Part shown: piece after piece, positions 1 to 5,047 of the stretch | Layout: every line of letters begins with the position of its first letter | How positions within the stretch are numbered: the first letter of the stretch is position 1 | Assembly (NCBI GenBank): GCA_905200565.1 | Contig: CAJKKX010000207.1 | Coordinates: 1-5,047, forward strand | DNA: 5,047 nucleotides | Source: an uncultured Lachnospiraceae bacterium | GTDB lineage: Bacteria; Bacillota_A; Clostridia; Lachnospirales; Lachnospiraceae | Direction of reading: 5' to 3' | Program-made: the position numbers and the translations under genes | Notes under the pieces: model-generated | The model's database searches: none | What the model was told of the DNA's origin: nothing | The model's input: only the letters and a program-made list of their open reading frames with translations

Positions 1-707
1 TTTCCGCTTTTGTATTTAAGATCCAGGCGAATATGAATAAGGCGCACCGCGACAGAATCGCTTTTATGCGCATTTGTTCCGGTGAGTTTGACGCCGGAAT
101 GGAAGTTTATCATGTGCAGGGGGACAGGAAACAGCGTCTTTCCCAGCCGCAGCAGATGATGGCGCAGGAGCGTCATATCGTGGACCACGCTTATGCGGGG
201 GATATTATCGGCGTGTTTGATCCGGGTATCTTTTCCATAGGAGATACGATCTGTATGCCGGGAAAGAAGTTTTCCTATGAAGGTATCCCTACCTTTGCAC
301 CGGAACATTTTGCCAGAGTGCGTCAGGTCGATACGATGAAAAGGAAGCAGTTTATCAAAGGAATCAACCAGATTGCGCAGGAAGGCGCCATTCAGATTTT
401 TCAGGAGTTCAATACGGGAATGGAAGAGATCATCGTGGGCGTGGTAGGCGTTCTTCAGTTTGAAGTGCTGAAATACCGTTTGAAAAATGAGTATAATGTA
501 GACATTATTCTGGAGAACCTTCCATATAAGCACATACGCTGGATTGAAAATAAGGAAATCGACCTGAATAAACTGGTGGGAACTTCTGATATGAAGAAGG
601 TGAAAGACCTGAAAGGGAATCCACTGCTTTTATGGGTAAATTCCTGGAGTATTGGAATGACGCTGGATCGGAACGAAGGGCTGGAGCTTGCGGAGTTTGG
701 GCGGTAA
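1..707 (+). CDS. prfC: Peptide chain release factor 3 (RF3), C-terminal part, 5' end outside window
   Basis: RF3 is a cytosolic translational GTPase that removes RF1/RF2 from the ribosome after peptide release. The reading frame is open from the left edge (first full codon at base 3) to TAA at 705-707, giving 234 visible residues. The visible part begins SAFVFKIQANM, followed by HRDRIAFMRICSG, which matches the conserved start of RF3 domain II (E. coli has FVFKIQANM and HRDRVAFMRVVSG). Further RF3 landmarks are GIPTFAPEHFARVR, the segment around QEGAIQIFQ, and GVVGVLQFEVLKYRLKNEYNV in domain III. The ATG at base 33 is an internal methionine (KIQANM), not the start. Roughly 300 N-terminal residues, including the whole GTPase domain, lie upstream of the window, so GTPase motifs cannot be checked. 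The C-terminus looks intact. Elongation factor G is less likely because the last two domains follow RF3, not EF-G, sequence. No terminator is visible after the stop codon. Confidence 0.96.
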   Translation, partial: SAFVFKIQANMNKAHRDRIAFMRICSGEFDAGMEVYHVQGDRKQRLSQPQQMMAQERHIVDHAYAGDIIGVFDPGIFSIGDTICMPGKKFSYEGIPTFAPEHFARVRQVDTMKRKQFIKGINQIAQEGAIQIFQEFNTGMEEIIVGVVGVLQFEVLKYRLKNEYNVDIILENLPYKHIRWIENKEIDLNKLVGTSDMKKVKDLKGNPLLLWVNSWSIGMTLDRNEGLELAEFGR

Positions 708-731
708 AGAGGATTTGATGACAAAATTTGT

Positions 732-761
732 TTGCCAATTACCTGTGTTTTGGTATATAAT
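732..761 (+). promoter_or_regulatory. Predicted sigma-A promoter for the Asp23-family gene
   Basis: A -35 box TTGCCA (732-737, five of six bases matching TTGACA) is followed by an 18-base spacer and a perfect -10 box TATAAT (756-761). Transcription would start near 768, giving a 5' leader of about 37 bases before the ATG at 805. The flanking sequence is AT-rich compared with the coding regions. It lies in the only sizeable intergenic gap of the window, between prfC and the Asp23-family gene, which supports it as a real promoter. It is predicted from sequence only. Confidence 0.8.
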
Positions 762-790
762 AAAAGCATTACAAGCATCCACACAGAAAT

Positions 791-798
791 GAGGAGGT
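791..798 (+). promoter_or_regulatory. Strong Shine-Dalgarno sequence of the Asp23-family gene
   Basis: GAGGAGGT pairs almost fully with the anti-Shine-Dalgarno end of 16S rRNA and sits 6 bases before ATG at 805. It is the strongest ribosome binding site in the window, suggesting high expression of the downstream gene, and it fixes the start codon. Confidence 0.85.
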
Positions 799-804
799 CT
801 TTAC

Positions 805-1191
805 ATGGGAAAAGAAGAAAATCAGAATAATTATACAATACAGAATGAAGAATGCTTCGGTCAGGTTCGAATCGCAGACGAGGTGGTGGCGATCATTGCG
901 GCGCTGGCGGCCACGGAGGTCGAAGGTGTGGCGAGTATGGCAGGAAACATCACGAATGAGCTGGTCGGAAAGCTTGGCATGAAGAATCTTTCCAAAGGAA
1001 TCAAAGTGACTGTGGAAGACGGAATCGTGCAGGTAGAGGTGGCTCTGAACGTAGCATATGGCTACAGTGTTCCGAAGGTCTGCCAGAAGGTGCAGGAAAA
1101 AGTAAAAGCGTCCATTGAAAACATGACCGGATTAGAAGTATCCAGTGTAAATATACGTATTGCCAGCGTAAGCATGGAAAAGCGTAATTAA
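805..1191 (+). CDS. Asp23/Gls24 family protein (DUF322), YqhY-like
   Basis: This 128-residue protein consists almost entirely of an Asp23/Gls24 (DUF322) domain, about residues 17-125. Family features include the N-terminal stretch IADEVVAIIAALAATEVEGV, a central GIKVTVEDGIVQVEVALNVAYG strand region (18 and more residues of alternating hydrophobics), and the C-terminal VPKVCQKVQEKVKASIENMTG helix followed by VSSVNIRIASV. There is no signal peptide or membrane segment, so it is expected to be cytosolic. Family members are called alkaline-shock or envelope-stress proteins. The position directly before nusB matches B. subtilis yqhY, whose loss is reported to disturb acetyl-CoA carboxylase control, but accB and accC are not next to it here: prfC is. 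The gene has its own promoter and terminator, so it looks like a single-gene transcript with possible readthrough into nusB. The family call is secure; the specific function is inferred by synteny only. Confidence 0.93.
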   Translation: MGKEENQNNYTIQNEECFGQVRIADEVVAIIAALAATEVEGVASMAGNITNELVGKLGMKNLSKGIKVTVEDGIVQVEVALNVAYGYSVPKVCQKVQEKVKASIENMTGLEVSSVNIRIASVSMEKRN

Positions 1192-1196
1192 TTTAT

Positions 1197-1227
1197 AAAG
1201 GGTGTCTGGTTTCAGACACCCTTTTTT
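1197..1227 (+). terminator. Intrinsic terminator between the Asp23-family gene and nusB
   Basis: A perfect 9-bp stem GGGTGTCTG (1200-1208) / CAGACACCC (1213-1221) closes a four-base loop GTTT. It can be lengthened by three A-T pairs (AAA 1197-1199 with TTT 1222-1224), and a run of six T (1222-1227) follows directly. This is a textbook Rho-independent terminator six bases after the TAA of the Asp23-family gene. The T-run ends 20 bases before the nusB ATG, so little space remains for a separate downstream promoter. It could act as a full terminator, or as a partial one that lowers the flow of transcripts into the nusB operon. Confidence 0.95.
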
Positions 1228-1247
1228 CACCAGGAAGGGAAAAAGAG

Positions 1248-1697
1248 ATGACAAGACATGAAATAAGAGAACATATTTTCAAACTTATTTTTCAGGCGGC
1301 ATTTCATGAGGAAGAGGAGCTGCCGGAGCAGATGAAATTTTATTTTGAAGAAATGGGAGAAGTTTCTGAAAAAAATCTGGTATATATCCAGGAGAAGTTT
1401 GAAAAAATGAAAGAAAAGCTTCCAGCGATCGACGCAGACCTGGGTGAAGTGTCGGAGGGATGGAAAATCGATCGTATGGGAAAGGCTGAGCTGGCGATTC
1501 TGCGCCTGGCGGTCTATGAGATAGAATATGATGAGGACATTCCGATGCGGGTGGCGATCAATGAAGCCGTCGAGCTGGGAAAAACCTTTGGCGGGGACGA
1601 ATCTCCGGCGTTTATTAACGGAATTCTGGCAAAGATCGTAAAGAAGAATGCGGAGCGCACTACAGGGGATACAGAGGGGCAGCCGGAAGAAAAATGA
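1248..1697 (+). CDS. nusB: Transcription antitermination factor NusB
   Basis: NusB binds boxA RNA together with NusE (ribosomal protein S10) and helps RNA polymerase read through terminators, chiefly in rRNA operons. The 149-residue product is all-helical in character. Its C-terminal half carries the family signature: DRMGKAELAILRLAVYEI (about residues 75-92), IPMRVAINEAVELGKTFGG (98-116) and SPAFINGILAKI (119-130). The N-terminus TRHEIREHIFKLIFQ corresponds to the basic RNA-binding first helix. It is slightly longer than E. coli NusB (139 residues) because of a charged tail, residues 131-149, which looks unstructured. ATG at 1248 is preceded by AGGAAGGG (1232-1239) at 8 bases spacing. The stop TGA overlaps the start of xseA as ATGA, indicating translational coupling. 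It is the first gene of a compact operon. In B. subtilis folD lies between nusB and xseA; here it is absent. Confidence 0.97.
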   Translation: MTRHEIREHIFKLIFQAAFHEEEELPEQMKFYFEEMGEVSEKNLVYIQEKFEKMKEKLPAIDADLGEVSEGWKIDRMGKAELAILRLAVYEIEYDEDIPMRVAINEAVELGKTFGGDESPAFINGILAKIVKKNAERTTGDTEGQPEEK

Positions 1698-2890
1698 TAC
1701 AGAAGAAGGCGTATTCGGTAGGGCAGATCAATGCCTACATTAAAAATATGTTTGCGCAGGACTTCGTGTTGAAACGTATTTATGTAAAAGGCGAGGTTTC
1801 TAATTGTAAATATCATACCAGCGGGCATCTCTATTTTTCGCTGAAAGATGAGACGGGGAGCATTGCCTGCGTGATGTTTGCGGGAATGCGCAAGGGTCTG
1901 GCATTCCATATGGAAAACGGACAGCAGGTGATCGTTCTGGGAAGCGTGAATGTATTTGAGCGGGACGGGAAATACCAGTTGTATGCCAGTGAGATTCTTC
2001 TGGACGGCGCGGGACTTCTGTATGAAAAATTCGCCGCATTAAAAAAAGAGCTGGAAGAAATGGGCATGTTCGCACCGGAATATAAGCAGCCGGTTCCGAA
2101 GCATGTCCGAACGCTGGGAGTCGTCACAGCGCCTACGGGGGCGGCGATTCGGGATATTCTGAACATCACCCGGAGAAGAAATCCGTATGTCCAGACCATC
2201 CTTTATCCGGCGCTGGTGCAGGGGGAAGGAGCGGCGGACAGTATCGTGCGGGGAATTCAGATGCTGGACGCCTATGGCGTGGATGTTATGATCGTGGGCA
2301 GAGGCGGCGGTTCGATGGAAGATCTCTGGGTGTTTAACGAGGAAAAAGTCGCCCGTGCCATTTTTGAATGCCGGACGCCTGTCATTTCAGCGGTGGGACA
2401 TGAAACGGATGTCACGATCTCAGATTTTGCGGCGGATCTTCGGGCACCGACGCCCTCTGCCGCAGCGGAGCTGGCAGTCATGGATGTGCATCTGATACAG
2501 GAGAGGATTCTGCAATACCGGATACAGCTTGGCAGACGGATAGCGGAACAGCTTCATATGCAGAGAAATCTGCTTTCTGGTTATAAAGTAAAACTGAACT
2601 ATCTGAGCCCGGAAAATCAGATTCGGGAAAAGCGCCAGATCCTTGACAGATACGAGGACAGGTTCCGTGAATTGATGGAGCAGAGCATTGCAAAAAACCG
2701 ACATACGCTGGCGCTGTGTATCGAAAAGCTGCGGGGGCTTTCCCCGCTGGATAAGCTGAATCAGGGCTATGCCTGCGTGGTGGACGCCGGAAAGCGCAGA
2801 GTTGTGTCGGTCAGGCAGATGCCTCCGGGAAGTGAAATCGAAATTTTTGTAAAAGATGGAAGCGTGACGGCGCGCGTGGAGGAAAAATGA
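1694..2890 (+). CDS. xseA: Exodeoxyribonuclease VII large subunit
   Basis: XseA is the catalytic subunit of exonuclease VII, a cytosolic enzyme that degrades single-stranded DNA from both ends into short oligonucleotides, with XseB as partner. The 398 residues show the family layout. An N-terminal OB-fold spans about residues 7-104, with VKGEVSNCKYHTSGHLYFSL at 31-50. The catalytic core starts near 135, with VVTAPTGAAIRDILNITRRR at 143-162, GRGGGSMEDLW at 202-212 and VGHETDVTISDFAADLRAPT at 234-253, including His236 and Asp239. A long charged helical segment (about 260-345), which is expected to carry XseB, follows, and then a short C-terminal domain with LSPLDKLNQGYACV. It is shorter than E. 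coli XseA (456 residues) but usual for Clostridia. The start ATG at 1694 overlaps the nusB stop and has GGAAG at 1685-1689. The gene ends in an ATGA overlap with xseB. No conserved motif appears disrupted. Confidence 0.97.
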   Translation: MIQKKAYSVGQINAYIKNMFAQDFVLKRIYVKGEVSNCKYHTSGHLYFSLKDETGSIACVMFAGMRKGLAFHMENGQQVIVLGSVNVFERDGKYQLYASEILLDGAGLLYEKFAALKKELEEMGMFAPEYKQPVPKHVRTLGVVTAPTGAAIRDILNITRRRNPYVQTILYPALVQGEGAADSIVRGIQMLDAYGVDVMIVGRGGGSMEDLWVFNEEKVARAIFECRTPVISAVGHETDVTISDFAADLRAPTPSAAAELAVMDVHLIQERILQYRIQLGRRIAEQLHMQRNLLSGYKVKLNYLSPENQIREKRQILDRYEDRFRELMEQSIAKNRHTLALCIEKLRGLSPLDKLNQGYACVVDAGKRRVVSVRQMPPGSEIEIFVKDGSVTARVEEK

Positions 2891-3102
2891 CAGAGAAAAA
2901 AGAAGAGATCACACTGGATGAAGCGTTTCTTGCACTGGATGGAATTATTGAAGCGCTGGAGAGCCATGAGATCACGCTGGAAGAATCATTTCAGAAATAT
3001 AAACAGGGCATGGAGCTTGTGAAAACATGCAGTGAGAAAATCGATGCGGTGGAAAAGAAAGTACTGATTTTAAATGAGGATGGAGAAACCTATGAATTTT
3101 GA
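2887..3102 (+). CDS. xseB: Exodeoxyribonuclease VII small subunit
   Basis: XseB is the small, two-helix subunit that assembles in several copies on the helical part of XseA. The 71-residue product is typical in length and carries the family pattern LDEAFLALDGIIEALES (residues 10-26), then ITLEESFQKYKQGMELVK (29-46), and a C-terminal helix ending in VEKKVLILNEDG. It is acidic and helical throughout, with no membrane segment. The ATG at 2887 overlaps the xseA stop as ATGA, and GGAGG at 2878-2882 gives a good ribosome binding site. Coupled translation fits the need for the subunits in a set ratio. Its 3' end overlaps the start of ispA by 11 bases. Confidence 0.96.
   Translation: MTEKKEEITLDEAFLALDGIIEALESHEITLEESFQKYKQGMELVKTCSEKIDAVEKKVLILNEDGETYEF
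3078..3085 (+). promoter_or_regulatory. Ribosome binding site that decides the ispA start
   Basis: GGATGGAG ends 6 bases before ATG at 3092, inside the end of xseB. In-frame ATG codons also occur at 3074 and 3080, but they overlap or precede this site and lack a well-placed purine run of their own. Starting at 3092 gives MNFEEVLRER, which resembles other clostridial prenyl synthases. The spacing and the protein N-terminus together favour 3092. Confidence 0.7.
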
Positions 3103-3979
3103 AGAAGTATTAAGAGAGCGTACAGACAGCATACAGGCGATCATCGAGAAGTATCTGCCGGAGGCGGAAGGCTTTCAGTTCAAAGTGATCGAAGCGATGA
3201 ATTACAGCATTCTGGCGGGCGGCAAAAGGCTGCGCCCTCTGCTGATGCAGGAGACCTGGAGACTGTTTGGCGGAGAGGGCGCTGTAATCGAGCCGTTTAT
3301 GGCGGCAATCGAGATGATACATACCCACTCACTGATTCACGACGATCTCCCGGCGATGGATAATGACGAGTACCGGAGAGGAAGAAAGACCACATGGGCG
3401 CAGTATGGCGAAGCGATGGGGATTCTGGCGGGTGACGGACTGCTGAATTATGCTTATGAGACAGCGTGCAGAGCTTTTGAGATGGAGCCGGAAAATCCGA
3501 AAATCGGACGGGCTTTCGCTGTTCTGGCGGGAAAGACCGGGATTTACGGGATGCTTGGCGGACAGTGTGTGGATGTGGAGGCAGCAGGAAAGCGTCTGTC
3601 TGCGGAAAAGCTGAACTGTATTTACTGTCTGAAAACGGGAGCGCTGATTGAAGCGTCCATGATGATCGGGGCGATTCTGGCGGGAGCGAAAGACAGAGAA
3701 GTACATCTGGTGGAACAGATCGCCTCGGATGTGGGGATGGCGTTTCAGATACAGGATGATATTCTGGATGTGACCAGTACCACGGAGGAGCTGGGAAAGC
3801 CGGTACGCAGCGACGAAAAAAATGAGAAAACGACGTATGTAACCCTGAAAGGGATTCAAAAGGCGAAAGAAGATGTGGAAAGGATTTCCCGGAATGCCAT
3901 TTCCATGCTGGACAGTCTGGATACCGGAAATGAATTTTTACGGGAATTGATCGTACATTTGATAAATCGCAGGAAGTAG
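3092..3979 (+). CDS. ispA: Short-chain polyprenyl (farnesyl-type) diphosphate synthase
   Basis: This cytosolic enzyme condenses isopentenyl diphosphate with allylic diphosphates, supplying precursors for longer prenyl chains such as undecaprenyl phosphate. From ATG 3092 it has 295 residues, normal for the family. Motifs in order are GGKRLRP (residues 43-49, diphosphate binding), the first aspartate-rich motif DDLPAMD (84-90) followed by RRGRKTTW, the KTG at 181-183, and the second aspartate-rich motif DDILD (222-226) followed by GKPVRSDEKNEKTTYVT. The insert of two residues in the first motif marks a bacterial type II farnesyl diphosphate synthase. The fifth residue before that motif is His79, where well-studied bacterial farnesyl synthases such as that of Geobacillus stearothermophilus have Tyr; this position controls chain length, so geranylgeranyl diphosphate is a possible product. 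An upstream ATG at 3074 would add six residues and is less likely. The gene overlaps xseB by 11 bases, and dxs follows after 9 bases. Confidence 0.94.
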   Translation: MNFEEVLRERTDSIQAIIEKYLPEAEGFQFKVIEAMNYSILAGGKRLRPLLMQETWRLFGGEGAVIEPFMAAIEMIHTHSLIHDDLPAMDNDEYRRGRKTTWAQYGEAMGILAGDGLLNYAYETACRAFEMEPENPKIGRAFAVLAGKTGIYGMLGGQCVDVEAAGKRLSAEKLNCIYCLKTGALIEASMMIGAILAGAKDREVHLVEQIASDVGMAFQIQDDILDVTSTTEELGKPVRSDEKNEKTTYVTLKGIQKAKEDVERISRNAISMLDSLDTGNEFLRELIVHLINRRK

Positions 3980-3988
3980 ACGAAGATT

Positions 3989-5047
3989 ATGGTGTTAGAG
4001 AAAATAAATGAGGCGAATGATATAAAAAAGCTGGATGTGGGAGAAATGCCTGTTCTGGCAGAAGAAATCCGGGATTTCCTGCTGAATAAAATCAGTATTT
4101 CCGGCGGCCACCTGGCTTCCAATCTGGGCGTGGTGGAGCTGACAATGGCGCTGCATCTGAGCTTTGATCTGCCGAAGGATAAGATTATCTGGGATGTGGG
4201 ACATCAGGCGTACACCCATAAGCTTTTGACCGGACGGAGAGAAGGCTTTGACACACTGAGGAAATACGGCGGAATGAGCGGTTTTCCAAAGCGCAAGGAG
4301 AGTAATTGTGACGCCTTTGACACGGGACACAGCTCGACGTCCATTTCTGCGGGTCTTGGGTATGCCAGGGCGAGAGATCTGTTAGGGGAAAACTATCATG
4401 TGATTTCGGTGATCGGAGACGGCTCCCTGACTGGCGGCATGGCATATGAGGCATTGAACAATGCGGCGCAATTGAAATCAAATTTTATGATTGTCCTGAA
4501 TGACAATAATATGTCCATCTCGGAAAATGTGGGCGGGATGTCGACTTATCTGGGTGAACTGCGGACGAATGAGACCTATACGGGATTAAAAAGCGGCGTT
4601 ACGAATGCACTGAATAAAATTCCTGTATACGGGGAGCGGATTGTCAAGCATATCCATAAGACCAAAAACGGAATCAAACAGCTTTTTATACCGGGAATGC
4701 TCTTTGAAGAGATGGGGCTTACGTATCTGGGGCCTGTGGACGGGCATAATATCCGGCAGATGTGCCGGGTGTTCCAGGAAGCAAAGAAGCTGGATGAGGC
4801 CGTCATCGTGCATGTCATTACGAAAAAGGGAAAGGGATATACCCCGGCGGAGCGCTATCCGGCAAAATTTCATGGAGCGGAGCCTTTTGAGATTGAGACG
4901 GGACGTCCGAAACGTAAAAAGGAAAAACCGAATTATACCGATATTTTTGCGGCTGTTATGAAAAAAATCGGCATGCAGTATCCAAAAGTGGCAGCGATCA
5001 CAGCGGCGATGCCGGACGGCACCGGGCTGAAACATTTTCAAAACGAG
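3989..5047 (+). CDS. dxs: 1-deoxy-D-xylulose-5-phosphate synthase, N-terminal part, 3' end outside window
   Basis: Dxs is a thiamine diphosphate-dependent cytosolic enzyme that joins pyruvate and glyceraldehyde 3-phosphate, the first step of the non-mevalonate isoprenoid pathway; its product also feeds thiamine and pyridoxal synthesis. The frame stays open for 353 codons to the right edge, out of about 620 expected. The visible part shows SGGHLASNLGVVELT with His41 (the counterpart of E. coli His49), WDVGHQAYTHKLLTGR, and the thiamine-diphosphate motif starting GDGSLTGGMAYEALNNA at residue 143. That motif ends in Asn171 of NDNNMSIS, with the same 28-residue spacing as in E. coli. GPVDGH with His253 follows (E. 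coli His299). The window ends just after AAMPDGTG, before the catalytic Glu of the AEQH motif. The start ATG at 3989 gives MVLEKINEANDIKKL, a usual clostridial N-terminus. The Shine-Dalgarno is poor: AGGAAG at 3971-3976 is 12 bases away, so translation may depend on coupling to ispA. Confidence 0.97.
   Translation, partial: MVLEKINEANDIKKLDVGEMPVLAEEIRDFLLNKISISGGHLASNLGVVELTMALHLSFDLPKDKIIWDVGHQAYTHKLLTGRREGFDTLRKYGGMSGFPKRKESNCDAFDTGHSSTSISAGLGYARARDLLGENYHVISVIGDGSLTGGMAYEALNNAAQLKSNFMIVLNDNNMSISENVGGMSTYLGELRTNETYTGLKSGVTNALNKIPVYGERIVKHIHKTKNGIKQLFIPGMLFEEMGLTYLGPVDGHNIRQMCRVFQEAKKLDEAVIVHVITKKGKGYTPAERYPAKFHGAEPFEIETGRPKRKKEKPNYTDIFAAVMKKIGMQYPKVAAITAAMPDGTGLKHFQNE

Noticed and set aside
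721..731. Short palindrome ACAAA-A-TTTGT just upstream of the -35 box, a possible operator
   Set aside because: Five-base arms in AT-rich sequence are expected by chance, and it matches no operator that I can name.
455..838. A 127-codon open frame on the - strand spanning the prfC end and the intergenic promoter
   Set aside because: It is antisense to two clearly conserved genes, crosses their promoter region, and its product is low-complexity Ser/Phe-rich sequence with no recognisable domain.
3074..3091. Upstream in-frame ATG codons (3074, 3080) as the ispA start
   Set aside because: They would add MRMEKP, which is unlike family N-termini, and the Shine-Dalgarno-like GGATGGAG is correctly spaced only for the ATG at 3092.
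3210..3684. The 10-mer TTCTGGCGGG occurs four times in ispA (3210, 3423, 3522, 3675)
   Set aside because: All four copies are in frame and encode Ile/Val-Leu-Ala-Gly, a common helix-turn pattern in this protein. The unequal spacing and synonymous bias explain it better than a repeat element or recombination signal.
3329..3859. A 176-codon - strand open frame inside ispA
   Set aside because: It lies wholly opposite the conserved prenyl synthase catalytic region, has no plausible ribosome binding context, and is explained by the codon bias of the real gene.
4586..5041. A long - strand open frame (151 codons) and a + strand frame at 4641-4961 inside dxs
   Set aside because: Both are shadows of the dxs frame, which carries all expected thiamine-diphosphate and active-site motifs through this region. 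Their products are rich in Arg and His and resemble no family I know.

Overview
This window is an ordinary housekeeping segment of a Bacillota chromosome, most likely from class Clostridia and probably near Lachnospiraceae. The assignment rests on protein character and on gene order: an Asp23-family gene next to nusB, then xseA-xseB-ispA-dxs, all on the + strand. That order parallels the Bacillus subtilis yqhY-nusB-folD-xseA-xseB-ispA-dxs cluster as I recall it, but without folD. The species cannot be fixed from this sequence.

Layout. Bases 1-707 hold the 3' part of prfC (release factor 3), which enters from the left edge. Bases 708-804 are an intergenic gap with a good sigma-A-type promoter (TTGCCA, 18 bases, TATAAT) and a strong Shine-Dalgarno sequence. 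Bases 805-1191 encode an Asp23/Gls24-family (YqhY-like) protein. A strong intrinsic terminator at 1197-1227 follows, with only 20 bases between its U-tract and the nusB start codon. From 1248 to the right edge runs a tightly packed operon: nusB and xseA share an ATGA, xseA and xseB share another ATGA, xseB and ispA overlap by 11 bases, and dxs starts 9 bases after ispA. The dxs gene runs off the right edge after 353 codons.

How the genes work together. RF3 recycles release factors in translation. The Asp23-like protein is of uncertain role; its B. subtilis synteny counterpart YqhY is linked to control of acetyl-CoA carboxylase. NusB is a transcription antitermination factor. XseA and XseB are the two subunits of exonuclease VII. 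IspA and Dxs belong to isoprenoid synthesis: Dxs makes the first committed precursor of the non-mevalonate pathway, and IspA condenses the C5 units into longer prenyl diphosphates.

I see no mobile element, CRISPR array, RNA gene, defence system or unknown gene, and no support for a new biological system. Two points deserve a second look. One is the terminator set against nusB with no room for a conventional promoter between them. The other is a histidine at the chain-length-determining position, five residues before the first aspartate-rich motif of IspA.
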